A DNA stretch of 64,000 bases. Source: Bacterioplanoides sp. SCSIO 12839 (GTDB taxonomy: Bacteria > Pseudomonadota > Gammaproteobacteria > Pseudomonadales > Oceanobacteraceae). Positions 28,999-37,818 of the stretch are shown here, piece by piece. The position numbers and the translations under genes are program-made. The notes under the pieces were generated by a model, which saw nothing but the letters and a program-made list of their open reading frames with translations, did no database searches and had not been told where the DNA came from. Numbering within the stretch: position 1 is the first letter of the stretch; the number at the start of each line of letters is the position of its first letter. The stretch is from the NCBI RefSeq assembly GCF_024397975.1, contig NZ_CP073745.1, positions 737,501 through 801,500 on the forward strand. The letters are read 5' to 3'.

Positions 28999-30165
28999 AT
29001 GAAAATTACTGTTGCAGGCACAGGATACGTCGGTTTATCCAATGCGATGTTACTGGCACAACATAACGATGTCGTGGCCTTGGATATTGATGAACACAAG
29101 GTGGCTTTATTAAATGATCGCCAGTCACCGATTGTTGATAAAGAAATTGAAGAGTTTTTGGCCCGAGACGATCTCAGCTTTCATGCGACATTGGATAAAG
29201 AAGCCGCTTATAACGGCGCTGATTTTGTAATCATCGCTACCCCGACAGACTACGATGTTGAGACCAACTACTTTAACACCTCCAGTGTTGAAGCTGTGAT
29301 CAAGGATGTGATGACCTTTAACCCGAGTGCGGTGATGATCATTAAATCTACCATTCCGGTTGGCTTCACGCAGCGAATTAAGCAGGAAGTTGGCTCTGAT
29401 AATATTATCTTCTCGCCAGAATTCCTGCGAGAAGGTAAGGCCTTGTACGATAATCTGTACCCATCACGTATTATTGTGGGTGAAGACAGCGAACGTGCCC
29501 GCACATTCGCAGCTCTGCTGGCAGCTGGTGCTATTAAGCAGGACATCAATCAGCTGTTTGTGAATTCGACTGAGGCTGAAGCCGTTAAGTTATTCTCTAA
29601 CACCTACCTGGCAATGCGTGTGGCTTATTTTAATGAGCTGGACAGTTATGCCGAAGTGCACGGCTTGAACAGTCGTCAGATCATTGAAGGTGTCGGCCTG
29701 GATCCACGTATTGGTGATCATTACAACAATCCTTCATTTGGCTATGGCGGTTACTGCTTACCAAAAGATACCAAGCAGTTATTGGCAAATTTTCAGGATG
29801 TGCCGAGTAATATGGTACGCGCGATTGTCGATGCTAACACCACCCGAAAAGACTTTATTGCAGATTCAATTATTGCTCGTAACCCGAAGGTGGTAGGTAT
29901 ATATCGTTTGGTTATGAAGTCTGGTTCTGATAACTTCCGCGCATCGGCCATTCAGGGCATTATGAAACGTATTAAAGCCAAAGGCATTGATGTTGTCATT
30001 TACGAACCCACTATGTCTGAATCTGAGTTCTTCCGTTCCCGGGTTGAATCGGACTTTACTCAGTTTAAGGCAGATTGTGATGTCATTATTGCCAATCGTA
30101 TGGCTGATGAGCTGAATGACGTAGAAAGCAAAGTTTATACTCGTGATTTATTTGGCAGTGATTAA
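28999..30165 (+). CDS. ugd: UDP-glucose 6-dehydrogenase
   Basis: Cytosolic NAD-dependent enzyme oxidising UDP-glucose to UDP-glucuronate in two steps. The 388 residues equal the E. coli Ugd length. The Rossmann motif is at the start ([20 protein letters not shown]), [16 protein letters not shown] follows, and the catalytic Cys is in [15 protein letters not shown] near residue 253. [20 protein letters not shown] marks the substrate region. It supplies UDP-glucuronate for the polysaccharide made by this locus. A Rho-independent terminator lies about 130 bases after its stop. Confidence 0.93.
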   Translation: MKITVAGTGYVGLSNAMLLAQHNDVVALDIDEHKVALLNDRQSPIVDKEIEEFLARDDLSFHATLDKEAAYNGADFVIIATPTDYDVETNYFNTSSVEAVIKDVMTFNPSAVMIIKSTIPVGFTQRIKQEVGSDNIIFSPEFLREGKALYDNLYPSRIIVGEDSERARTFAALLAAGAIKQDINQLFVNSTEAEAVKLFSNTYLAMRVAYFNELDSYAEVHGLNSRQIIEGVGLDPRIGDHYNNPSFGYGGYCLPKDTKQLLANFQDVPSNMVRAIVDANTTRKDFIADSIIARNPKVVGIYRLVMKSGSDNFRASAIQGIMKRIKAKGIDVVIYEPTMSESEFFRSRVESDFTQFKADCDVIIANRMADELNDVESKVYTRDLFGSD

Positions 30166-30296
30166 AAAATTAATAATAATGTATTGGTTTTATGCTTTTA
30201 TAAATCTATTCTGTAAGAAAAGATGGTGCGAAATGAGATTTATAAAAAGAAAAAAGCACTAAATCATTAGTTTTCATTGTTTAGCAAATAAGTATT

Positions 30297-30324
30297 AAAA
30301 AATGGCCGTTTTGGCCATTTTTTA
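30297..30324 (+). terminator. Rho-independent terminator downstream of ugd
   Basis: AAAAAATGGCC (30297-30307) and GGCCATTTTTT (30313-30323) form a perfect 11-bp stem around a five-base loop, ending in a T run. The A- and T-rich tails allow termination in both directions, but only the rightward transcript comes from upstream genes. It splits the locus into two transcription units. Confidence 0.9.
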
Positions 30325-30483
30325 TGCATTTAATATGACGTTTTTTTTAAATTGATATGACTTAATGCGACAGGGAGTAGTTAATTGTAAAATGATGTGA
30401 TAGCTTCCGATTTCACGGACTACATTTCCAATGTAATGGATTTGGAAGCAGACTGAAAAGTAAATCAGTCAAGGATGATTCTT
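30325..30483 (+). promoter_or_regulatory. Promoter and structured leader of the initiating transferase gene
   Basis: Between the terminator and the ATG at 30484 lies a leader with consecutive inverted repeats. GCTTCC (30403-30408) pairs with GGAAGC (30444-30449), enclosing a perfect TACATT/AATGTA hairpin (30421-30435, loop TCC). GACTGA (30451-30456) pairs with TCAGTC (30465-30470). The ribosome binding site AAGGA follows at 30471-30475. The upstream T-rich segment near 30340-30365 probably holds the promoter. A regulatory role for the hairpins is inference. Confidence 0.5.
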
Positions 30484-31887
30484 ATGACCCATCAAGGAAT
30501 GATACGCTCTAATCAGGGAAGTTTTTCTGCTGGTTATCGTCTTATAGATATGCTTATTATCATAAGCTGTTTGATCGTTTCTTCTGGTATTTATGATATC
30601 ACCGTTGATGCAGGCTATTTGTTGGTTTGTTTGTTGGGTGTTATTGGTTTCTATTTTATTGCTGAATCTTCTGGTCTGTATGGTTCCTGGCGAGCAGCTT
30701 CGTCATTGCGAATGTTCATGACAACGATCATTGCTTGGAGTGTCTGCTGTTGTTTGTTGTTACTGGTTGGTTTTTTTGCCAAGGCCAGTGTTGATTACTC
30801 GAGGTTAGTTATTGGTACTTGGATGTTATCGACCATGGTTTTGCTCTTGAGTTGGCGTTTGTTATTACAGGAAATTTTAAAAGTATTTCGAAGCCAGGGG
30901 TATAACAGTCGTCATGCTGCAGTGGTTGGCTTAAATGACAACGCAATTCGCATGAAAAGCGAGTTAATGAATAGCCCTGAGACTGGTATACGATTTGAAG
31001 GTTTTTTTGATGATCGTAGCCATCAGCGGTGTGCTTCAGATTTTCCGGATGAGCAGTTGCAAGGCACTATTGAAGATTTATTAAATCGCACTAAATCCGG
31101 TGAATTTGATCTGATCTTTATCGCTTTGCCACTCAAAGCACAAAAGCGAATTGCTCAAATTCTGGAACGTTGTGGTGATACCACTGCCAGTGTTCATCTG
31201 ATTCCCGATTTTTTCACTTATAACCTGATCAATGCTCAGCTGGGCAATGTCGGCAATGTGCAAACCATCAGTATTTACGACACCCCATTTGCGGGCTTTA
31301 ACGATATCTTGAAGCGCTTGTTTGATATCATATTTTCAAGCTGTGTTTTGATGGTGATTGCATTACCTATGCTGGTAATTGCATTGGCAGTGAAGTTAAC
31401 TTCACCTGGGCCAGTGATTTTTAAGCAATATCGCTACGGCTTAGATGGACGCAAGATTCAGGTTTGGAAATTCCGTAGCATGACAACGATGGATAATGGC
31501 AACAAAGTCGTACAGGCTCAAAAGAATGATGCTCGTATTACAGCCGTTGGAGCATTTATCCGAAAAACGTCTCTGGATGAACTGCCACAATTTATTAATG
31601 TATTACAGGGTAGAATGTCTGTGGTTGGCCCTCGACCACACGCTGTAGCACACAACGAAGAGTACCGCCGGCTTATTCCTTATTACATGTTGCGTCACAA
31701 AGTAAAACCCGGTATCACAGGTTGGGCTCAGATCAATGGCTATCGTGGTGAAACCGATACGCTGGATAAAATGGAAGGGCGTGTTGATTATGACCTGGAC
31801 TATATTCGAAACTGGTCATTACTGATGGATATTAAAATTGTATTTTTAACTTTCTTTAAAGGGTTTGTTGGCAACGATGCTCGCTGA
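30484..31887 (+). CDS. Undecaprenyl-phosphate sugar-1-phosphate transferase (WcaJ type)
   Basis: Inner-membrane enzyme that starts repeat-unit assembly by moving a hexose-1-phosphate (usually glucose) from UDP-sugar to undecaprenyl phosphate. The 467 residues show four N-terminal membrane helices, a central Rossmann-like domain, a fifth hydrophobic segment near 290, and the bacterial sugar transferase domain: KRLFDIIFSSCVLMVIALP, GPVIFKQYRYGLDGRKIQVW, KFRSM, RKTSLDELPQFINVLQGRMS and VGPRPHAVAHN. The ATG at 30484, eight bases after AAGGA, is preferred over the ATG at 30475, which overlaps that site. It heads the second transcription unit of the locus. Confidence 0.88.
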   Translation: MTHQGMIRSNQGSFSAGYRLIDMLIIISCLIVSSGIYDITVDAGYLLVCLLGVIGFYFIAESSGLYGSWRAASSLRMFMTTIIAWSVCCCLLLLVGFFAKASVDYSRLVIGTWMLSTMVLLLSWRLLLQEILKVFRSQGYNSRHAAVVGLNDNAIRMKSELMNSPETGIRFEGFFDDRSHQRCASDFPDEQLQGTIEDLLNRTKSGEFDLIFIALPLKAQKRIAQILERCGDTTASVHLIPDFFTYNLINAQLGNVGNVQTISIYDTPFAGFNDILKRLFDIIFSSCVLMVIALPMLVIALAVKLTSPGPVIFKQYRYGLDGRKIQVWKFRSMTTMDNGNKVVQAQKNDARITAVGAFIRKTSLDELPQFINVLQGRMSVVGPRPHAVAHNEEYRRLIPYYMLRHKVKPGITGWAQINGYRGETDTLDKMEGRVDYDLDYIRNWSLLMDIKIVFLTFFKGFVGNDAR

Positions 31888-31916
31888 AATTTCTGCTAAA
31901 TAGAGAAAAGCAACAG

Positions 31917-32339
31917 ATGGCTAAAGTTGCATTATGTTTGTATACCATATTCTTAATGAGCTTAAGTATAGGCAAGTCACTGGGGTATCACACCGATAGT
32001 ATTCTGGCTCTCGAGCGAGCTATGTTTGGTGACAAATGGATGCATTTTATTTTATCGATACCTTTGTCACTGATGCTGCTTGTGGTTTTGCATCAGCTAG
32101 GTAGAAAAGCTTATTCTGATGCGTTATACGCTTTACTGTTCCTGGTTCTGATTTTAGGGCTGGATGAGCTAAGTCAATTCTGGATTGGCTCAAGGCATTT
32201 TGATTGGCGGGATACATTGAGTGGAGTTGCTGGTGTAATGGCTGGCGCTTTAGTTTTTTTCTTCTGGCAAGTATTACTCCGCTTGTCATGCATTATGCGG
32301 CGTCATGGTTTGATAATAGGGAGCATCGGGAAGCGATGA
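31917..32339 (+). CDS. VanZ-like small membrane protein
   Basis: A 140-residue inner-membrane protein with four predicted helices. The pattern GDKWMHFILSIPLSLMLL near residue 38, LDELSQFWIGSRHFDWRDTL near 82 and GVAGVMAGALVFFFW resembles the VanZ-like family: conserved D/K-x-x-H in helix 2, and E-x-x-Q-x-x-x-x-R-x-x-D-x-x-D just after helix 3. VanZ homologues often accompany polysaccharide loci, but their biochemical role is unsettled. The stop overlaps the next gene by four bases, so translation is probably coupled to the outer-membrane barrel. Confidence 0.7.
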   Translation: MAKVALCLYTIFLMSLSIGKSLGYHTDSILALERAMFGDKWMHFILSIPLSLMLLVVLHQLGRKAYSDALYALLFLVLILGLDELSQFWIGSRHFDWRDTLSGVAGVMAGALVFFFWQVLLRLSCIMRRHGLIIGSIGKR

Positions 32340-33538
32340 TGAAACTTAACACGGGTATCACTTTTTTTATGGCGTTGATCAGTGGCTCTGTATTGGCTGT
32401 CGAGCCAATCGGCAGAAGCCTTGGTAGTGGTATTGCAGTCTACCCTGATGTTAAAGCCGAAGTTGAGCATAACGATAATATCTACTTGCTTGAAAATAAC
32501 ACAATAGACTCTGTAATTACGCGAGTCTCACCCGGAGTAACTTTTAAAGGTGACATGCCAGCGCTGCAATGGCAGGCAGGTTATCGCTTTGAACAAGCGT
32601 TTTATAGTGAAGATGGTGATGATGACTATTTTGATCAGGATCTTAATGTGGATCTTGATTATGAACTGAATAGCTATCATCAGATTGCATTTGATGCGGG
32701 TTTCCACGACGGGCATGAAGCACGGGGTGCAGGTTCTATTGAAGGCGGTTTGGCTCTGTTTCTTGAGGCTCCTGATGAGTATGATGAATACGATGCTAAT
32801 CTGGAATATAAATATGGCGCTGACGAGTCTTTGGCTGATTTTAATGCCAAGCTTGGCAGTTACCAGAAGCGCTTTGAAGACAATGAAACCCGAAATGGTA
32901 TAAACATTTCCAATGCCGATCGCGATTATGATCAATGGAATGCATTGTTAGGTATGGACTTCACTATCAGCCCGGCAACTAAAGCGGTGGTGGAACTTTC
33001 AAATACGGAAGTGAGTTATAAAGAAGACAGTGATGACTTTCGTGAAGGCGGAACTATTCGTGCATTAGCAGGTTTCCGTTGGGATATTACTGGTAAAACA
33101 ACTGGTGAAGCAAAATTTGGTACCTCAACCCGGGACTTCAAAAATGGTGATGCAGATTCTGAAACACGCTTCAGTTGGTCGGTTGATTTAACCTGGAAGC
33201 CTCAACTGCAGTCGTCCGTAGCTTTCTATTCGGCACAAAGTAACGATGAAACTTATCGTGTTGGTAACTATATAGATAACCGTTATAGCCAAATAAGCTG
33301 GGATCACAGCTTCTCTACGTTTATTGCTGCGGGTTTGGAAGGTAGCTTATCTCATGATGATTATGTGGGTTCCGAGCGTGAAGATGACATAACCTCACTA
33401 TCAGCTAGTGTAACCTATTCACCGCGTATCTGGATGGATGTGAAGGCCTCTCTGAAACATGAGAACCGTGATTCCGAAGCGGACAATCTGGATTACTCTC
33501 GTCAGGTATTCAATGTTTCTGTGACTTTAGCATTATAA
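32336..33538 (+). CDS. Outer-membrane beta-barrel protein of the polysaccharide locus
   Basis: Exported protein of 400 residues (ATG at 32336, or the adjacent one at 32339) with signal peptide MKLNTGITFFMALISGSVLA. The rest consists of alternating amphipathic strands and acidic turns (VKAEVEHNDNIYLLEN, YRFEQAFYSEDGDDDYFDQD, ASVTYSPRIWMDVKASLKHE) and ends with a strand terminating VSVTLAL, as expected for a barrel of roughly 16-18 strands resembling BBP2_2-type porins. It directly precedes a short Wza-type protein, so it may form the outer-membrane pore for the polymer, as proposed for Wzp-type porins in Myxococcus. That role is inferred from context. The frame is open upstream to 32204. Confidence 0.7.
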   Translation: MMKLNTGITFFMALISGSVLAVEPIGRSLGSGIAVYPDVKAEVEHNDNIYLLENNTIDSVITRVSPGVTFKGDMPALQWQAGYRFEQAFYSEDGDDDYFDQDLNVDLDYELNSYHQIAFDAGFHDGHEARGAGSIEGGLALFLEAPDEYDEYDANLEYKYGADESLADFNAKLGSYQKRFEDNETRNGINISNADRDYDQWNALLGMDFTISPATKAVVELSNTEVSYKEDSDDFREGGTIRALAGFRWDITGKTTGEAKFGTSTRDFKNGDADSETRFSWSVDLTWKPQLQSSVAFYSAQSNDETYRVGNYIDNRYSQISWDHSFSTFIAAGLEGSLSHDDYVGSEREDDITSLSASVTYSPRIWMDVKASLKHENRDSEADNLDYSRQVFNVSVTLAL

Positions 33539-33622
33539 TTTTTCTGCTTTTAACGTAATATTCAGATTCTGAGGGCTGGCTGCTGTAAGCCCTCTGCTCG
33601 CAGTAAGTTACAGGATGTACTC

Positions 33623-34180
33623 ATGTCGCGCTTTTTATGTCTTCTTTTTTTCGTTGCTTTTCCTTTATTCTCTGTTGCAGAAGTTGATGCCTACCGACTT
33701 GGTGCCGGTGACCTTATAAGTATCAGTGTATACGATGAACCCGACCTCGATATTGAAATGCGCATCGGTCTATCCGGTTCTATTTCTTATCCTTTTCTGG
33801 GGGATGTTGCGGTTTCAGGCCTGAGCCCTTCAGAGCTTGAAAAAAAGCTGACCTCCGGCCTGAAAGGCCCATACTTGATTGACCCTAATATCACTGTTTC
33901 AATTATTGAATATCGTCCATTTTATGTGATTGGTGAAGTGGAAAAGCCGGGTAGTTATGCCTTTCATCCGGGTCTTACCGTTAATCGTGCTATCTCGATT
34001 GCCGGAGGCTTTACCGATCGTGCCTCTCGCTCCAGCATTTATGTGATTGATGATCAGCAGAAGTTAAAAGAACTGATGCAGCCAGACAGTGTTGAAGATG
34101 AACAAAAAAGAAAAAAAGTAAAACTGTTTGATTTTGTTCAGCCTGGCAGCGTGATCACTGTCGAGCAAAGCTTTTTCTGA
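33623..34180 (+). CDS. Short Wza-type polysaccharide export protein
   Basis: Periplasmic export protein of the Poly_export/SLBB family, 185 residues, with signal peptide MSRFLCLLFFVAFPLFSVA. YRLGAGDLISISVYDEPDLD begins the Poly_export domain and RPFYVIGEVEKPGSYAFHPG starts one SLBB domain. Classical Wza is about 380 residues, lipid-anchored and has a C-terminal outer-membrane helix. Here there is no lipobox cysteine, only one SLBB unit, and no C-terminal helix. It probably forms a periplasmic ring between the Wzc homologue encoded 12 bases downstream and a separate outer-membrane barrel encoded upstream. Confidence 0.83.
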   Translation: MSRFLCLLFFVAFPLFSVAEVDAYRLGAGDLISISVYDEPDLDIEMRIGLSGSISYPFLGDVAVSGLSPSELEKKLTSGLKGPYLIDPNITVSIIEYRPFYVIGEVEKPGSYAFHPGLTVNRAISIAGGFTDRASRSSIYVIDDQQKLKELMQPDSVEDEQKRKKVKLFDFVQPGSVITVEQSFF

Positions 34181-34192
34181 GGAATATGGAAT

Positions 34193-36382
34193 ATGAATCA
34201 AAGGTCTGAACTAACCAGTCAGCCAGTGATTGAGGTGATCGATCTTTCTTATTACTGGAATATTATTCGCAGAAATCTAACGACTATTATTGCCTTATCT
34301 GCCGTTGTTACCATTATCACGGCACTGGTGGTTTTCTCGTTAACACCTAAATATGTTGCAACTACAACACTGCTGATTGAGGCAGAAGAAACCAACCTGC
34401 TATCCATCGAGGAAGTGTATGGTATCTCTTCAGATTCCAAAGAGTATTTTCTGACTCAATTTGAAATCCTGAAGTCGCGTGACATTGCCAGACGAGTTGT
34501 TGAAGGCCTCAATCTGATTGATAACCCTGAATTTAATCCCTTTCATCCAGCTACAGAAAAAGGCTTTAGTATTAAATCTCTGATCATTGATGAAGAGGAG
34601 CTTCCAGCCCCGGAAAAGATCATTAAGGTAACGATCGATAACTTTTGGAAGTCAATTACGATCTCTCCTGTCAGGAAGACACAACTGGTTAAGATATCGG
34701 TTGAAAGCCGGAACAAGGCCTTCACCGCAGAGGCAGCTAATGCGGTCGCGAATGCCTATATTGATAGCCAGTTGGAAGCAAAAGTAGGGTTGAACAACCA
34801 GGCTTCAGGTTGGTTGGGTGGCCGTTTAGGTGGGCTTAAAGAAAGGTTAGAAAAGTCAGAACAAGAGTTGCAGCAGTTTCGGGAAGCGAACAGTTTGGTC
34901 GATGCTGAAGGCGTAAATACCTTTTATCTTAAAGAATTAGAACGCATCACGGAGAAGTTGGTTGATGCTCGTAATAACCGCTCTAACATCGAAAGTACAT
35001 TTAAGCAGTTACAATCATTACCAAACCTGACCTATGAAAATCTGAGCGTACTGCCTGCAATTCTGAAGCACCCTTTGATTGTGCGTCTGCGTGAACAGGA
35101 GACGATTGCTGAGCTGAAGGTTTCTGAACTGAGTAAGCGTTATGGGCCCAAGCACCCGCGTATGATTGCAGCACAATCGGATGTAGATGCAGTAAAAGAC
35201 TCTGTATTAATTCAGATGAAGCGCATTGCTGACGGTATTGAACAGGATTATCTGGTGGCTAAAACTCAGGAGCAATCACTTGAGCAGTCATTCCAGAACA
35301 TTAAGAAAAAGATACAGCAACTGAATCGCAAAGAGTTTGAGCTGAATGAGTACACTCGTGAAGTGCAGGCGAATCGATCTTTATATGATGCTTTTTTTAA
35401 TCGTGTACGTGAAACATCAGCGACAGGTGGTTTGCAAACGGCGAATGCACGTATCGTTGACCCGGCAGTTTTACCGGATTTCCCAGTAAAACCGAAGAAA
35501 AAATTAATTGTTGCTCTGGCGATGGTAGCCAGCTTTATGTTTGGTATTGCATTGGTCTTTCTTAAAGATGCGCTTGATGCGACGATTAAAAACAGTGACG
35601 ACGTTACGAAGAAGTTATCGACCTCCATTGTTGGCTTAATACCATTTGTAAAGCTGGATAAAAAACTAGCTGAAGACTCTGTTAACCATATGGCCAAAGC
35701 TTACATCAGCGATCGACATGTCGGTTTTTCAGAATCCGTTCGTACACTGCGGACCAGTCTGGCACTGGCATCGTTACAATCGCCGCATAAGGTGCTGTTG
35801 TTTACTTCTTCAGTGCCTGGTGAAGGCAAAACGACGACTTCATTGAATCTGGCTGCGGCTTATGGTCAGGTGGAAAAAGTATTATTAATTGATGCGGATA
35901 TGCGCCGGCCAACGGTGGCTAAACAATTGCAAATGGCTGCGGCGGCACCTGGTTTATCCAATGCTATTCTTGATGTCGAGCAGCTGGATAATAGTATTCA
36001 TCATTTTGATGATCTCAATATTGATGTCATGCCTGCCGGAGTATTACCGCCTAACCCTCTGGAACTGCTGTCTTCTCCAGCCTTTGCTGAATTGTTAGAT
36101 CGCTTAAAGCGGCGTTACCAACGCATTATTATTGACTCCGCACCGATGCAAATTGTCAGTGACGCTTTGTACTTGTCGACACTGGTGGATGGCACTGTGT
36201 ATGTGATCAAAGCAGACTCTACCAAGGATAAATACGTCAAAGGTGGAGTAGAGCGCCTGCAGCAGGCCAATGCCAATGTATTAGGTGTGGTGTTGAATCA
36301 GGTGGATGTTGAAAAAGAAGCGCGCTACGGCGATTATCAGGGTGGTTACTACAGCCAGTATGGTTATACCTCTGAAGCGTAA
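34193..36382 (+). CDS. wzc: Wzc-type polysaccharide co-polymerase and tyrosine autokinase
   Basis: Inner-membrane protein of 729 residues controlling polymer length and export. A Wzz domain lies between two membrane helices (about residues 30-50 and 435-455), with a long periplasmic coiled coil (KERLEKSEQELQQFREANS near 220). The cytoplasmic BY-kinase has Walker A (SSVPGEGKTTTSLNLA near 538), Walker A' (LLIDADMRRP near 564), Walker B (RIIIDSAPM near 645) and a tyrosine cluster at the end (YGDYQGGYYSQYGY). It autophosphorylates these tyrosines in the family model. It follows the wza-like gene with a 12-base gap, and its last 23 bases overlap the next gene. Confidence 0.92.
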   Translation: MNQRSELTSQPVIEVIDLSYYWNIIRRNLTTIIALSAVVTIITALVVFSLTPKYVATTTLLIEAEETNLLSIEEVYGISSDSKEYFLTQFEILKSRDIARRVVEGLNLIDNPEFNPFHPATEKGFSIKSLIIDEEELPAPEKIIKVTIDNFWKSITISPVRKTQLVKISVESRNKAFTAEAANAVANAYIDSQLEAKVGLNNQASGWLGGRLGGLKERLEKSEQELQQFREANSLVDAEGVNTFYLKELERITEKLVDARNNRSNIESTFKQLQSLPNLTYENLSVLPAILKHPLIVRLREQETIAELKVSELSKRYGPKHPRMIAAQSDVDAVKDSVLIQMKRIADGIEQDYLVAKTQEQSLEQSFQNIKKKIQQLNRKEFELNEYTREVQANRSLYDAFFNRVRETSATGGLQTANARIVDPAVLPDFPVKPKKKLIVALAMVASFMFGIALVFLKDALDATIKNSDDVTKKLSTSIVGLIPFVKLDKKLAEDSVNHMAKAYISDRHVGFSESVRTLRTSLALASLQSPHKVLLFTSSVPGEGKTTTSLNLAAAYGQVEKVLLIDADMRRPTVAKQLQMAAAAPGLSNAILDVEQLDNSIHHFDDLNIDVMPAGVLPPNPLELLSSPAFAELLDRLKRRYQRIIIDSAPMQIVSDALYLSTLVDGTVYVIKADSTKDKYVKGGVERLQQANANVLGVVLNQVDVEKEARYGDYQGGYYSQYGYTSEA

Positions 36383-36983
36383 TGCCAATCGGCTGATCAA
36401 TCTCGCTTTGGTTAGCCTGGCATTGGTGTCGTGTTATGTATTTGTTGTGGCTTCTTTAAGGTCACTGGGCGATCAAAGACCCGTGACCGCCGATGATAAT
36501 ATCTGGCTTATCGCTGCTGACCAGCTGGCAATCAATAACCCGGATGTATCTGCCAGCCTTGCTTATTATCAGCGTCAACAAGCATTTTATTATGAGTCTG
36601 AACAACGTCAGCAATTGCTGCGCTCATCACTCAATCATTGGCAGAAAGCCTCAGCTTTGCGGCCGTTATGGCCGTACTACCAGCTTGGCGCGCTTGATAT
36701 CGAGGTCATACTCGATCAGCCTGCTGCGCAAATCCAGTCACGCATTACATGGGTTATCAGCCTGACTCCTAATGAACGAGGTCTGGATAAATCGTTGTTG
36801 GAGCTAGCAGTCTTTTCCTGGGAAAAGTTAACGCAGGGGCAAAAAGATTGGATGTTAAAGCGCTTAAAACTGCTAAATCACAGCGAGTTGCTATTTGTCC
36901 TTGAAGCGGCAGAAAAGGTAAATAAAAAGGCGCTGTTATGCGCCTATTTGCCGTTTACGAAAATACGTCGCTACTGTCGCTAA
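36360..36983 (+). CDS. Small membrane protein at the end of the polysaccharide locus, VpsP-like
   Basis: A 207-residue protein whose ATG at 36360 lies within the tyrosine-cluster codons of wzc. One N-terminal membrane segment (LINLALVSLALVSCYVFVVA) anchors a periplasmic helical domain (SEQRQQLLRSSLNHWQKASA and following). Family assignment is uncertain; its place after wzc and single-helix layout resemble the VpsP group of Vibrio-type polysaccharide loci. Upstream ATGs in frame exist (36306), but they fall deeper inside wzc. The final codons contain the terminator of the convergent gene. Confidence 0.6.
   Translation: MVIPLKRNANRLINLALVSLALVSCYVFVVASLRSLGDQRPVTADDNIWLIAADQLAINNPDVSASLAYYQRQQAFYYESEQRQQLLRSSLNHWQKASALRPLWPYYQLGALDIEVILDQPAAQIQSRITWVISLTPNERGLDKSLLELAVFSWEKLTQGQKDWMLKRLKLLNHSELLFVLEAAEKVNKKALLCAYLPFTKIRRYCR
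36924..36945 (-). terminator. Terminator of the secreted methyltransferase gene
   Basis: On the minus strand, AGGCGC-ATAACA-GCGCCT followed by TTTTTATT forms a compact intrinsic terminator about 50 bases after the stop at 36997. It is located inside the last codons of the convergent rightward gene, so those bases do double duty. In the rightward direction the hairpin is followed by ATTTG, too weak to terminate. Confidence 0.75.
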
Positions 36984-36996
36984 TACGTTTAGGCCG

Positions 36997-37797
36997 TTAG
37001 GGCTTACGAAACTTCAGCGTCATACGATCGCTTTCGCCAATCGCAAGAAATTTCTCTTTATCAACATCACCCAGTCGTAACGATGGTGGTAGCGTCCAAA
37101 CGCCTTTCGGGTGGTTTTTAGTATCTTTACTGTTCGCGTTCACTTCGGAACCCGCAATAAATTCAAACCCGGCTTTTTCGGCCAGTTCTTTTACATACGT
37201 TTCACTGACATAACCGGACTGAACCATTTTTTCGTAAGAAAATGAATCAGGCGCTCTGTGTTCTACCACACCCAGAATACCGCCGGATTTTAATGCCTTA
37301 AAGGCTGCATTAAAAACGGCTTGCTCCTGTTGGTTACGCATCCAGTTATGCACATTACGAAAGGTCAGTACTTTATCGGCACTGCCATCGTCAGCCATTT
37401 TCAGGTGTTTTGGCGGTTCCAGCTGAGTGATCTGGATATTGCCGTAACGCTCTGGTTTTGTCAGGAATTTGCTTTCGAATTCGCCGCGCAAACGGCGGAA
37501 AAAACCGACCTTGGAATCTGTTGGCCAATGAGCCGCAATCAGCTGACCATTATCTTTTAATAGTGGCGCCAGAATTTCGCTGTACCAGCCGCCACCGGGC
37601 CAGATCTCTACGACCGTATCGCTTGGTTTGATGTCAAAGAAGGCCAGGGTTTCTGCTGGGTGACGAAACTGATCCCGATTTCGCTGTTGCTCGCTGCGGT
37701 GGCTTTGGTCACCGATGTCCAAAGCCGTTGGTGCCTGCTGAGCCAGGCTGTTGCCAGATAAAACCAATGCGGCAGAGAGCAGAAGTGTCAGTTTCAT
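36997..37797 (-). CDS. Secreted class I methyltransferase-fold protein
   Basis: A 266-residue protein with a clear signal peptide (MKLTLLLSAALVLSGNSLAQ) followed by a Rossmann-type methyltransferase domain. Motif I is VVEIWPGGGWYSEILAPLL near residue 61, and VLTFRNVHNWMRNQQEQAVF near 143 corresponds to the motif IV region. GGILGVVEHRAP follows. Homologues with export signals are known in gammaproteobacteria, but the source of S-adenosylmethionine outside the cytoplasm is unclear, so the catalytic role is uncertain. A LysR gene lies 21 bases upstream on the same strand. Confidence 0.78.
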   Translation of the reverse strand: MKLTLLLSAALVLSGNSLAQQAPTALDIGDQSHRSEQQRNRDQFRHPAETLAFFDIKPSDTVVEIWPGGGWYSEILAPLLKDNGQLIAAHWPTDSKVGFFRRLRGEFESKFLTKPERYGNIQITQLEPPKHLKMADDGSADKVLTFRNVHNWMRNQQEQAVFNAAFKALKSGGILGVVEHRAPDSFSYEKMVQSGYVSETYVKELAEKAGFEFIAGSEVNANSKDTKNHPKGVWTLPPSLRLGDVDKEKFLAIGESDRMTLKFRKP

Positions 37798-37818
37798 GCC
37801 GGTACTCCTTGAGTCGTG

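Noticed and set aside
30403-30475. Cyclic-di-GMP (GEMM) riboswitch
   Set aside because: The hairpins lack the conserved GEMM core sequences, so only an uncharacterised structured leader is claimed.
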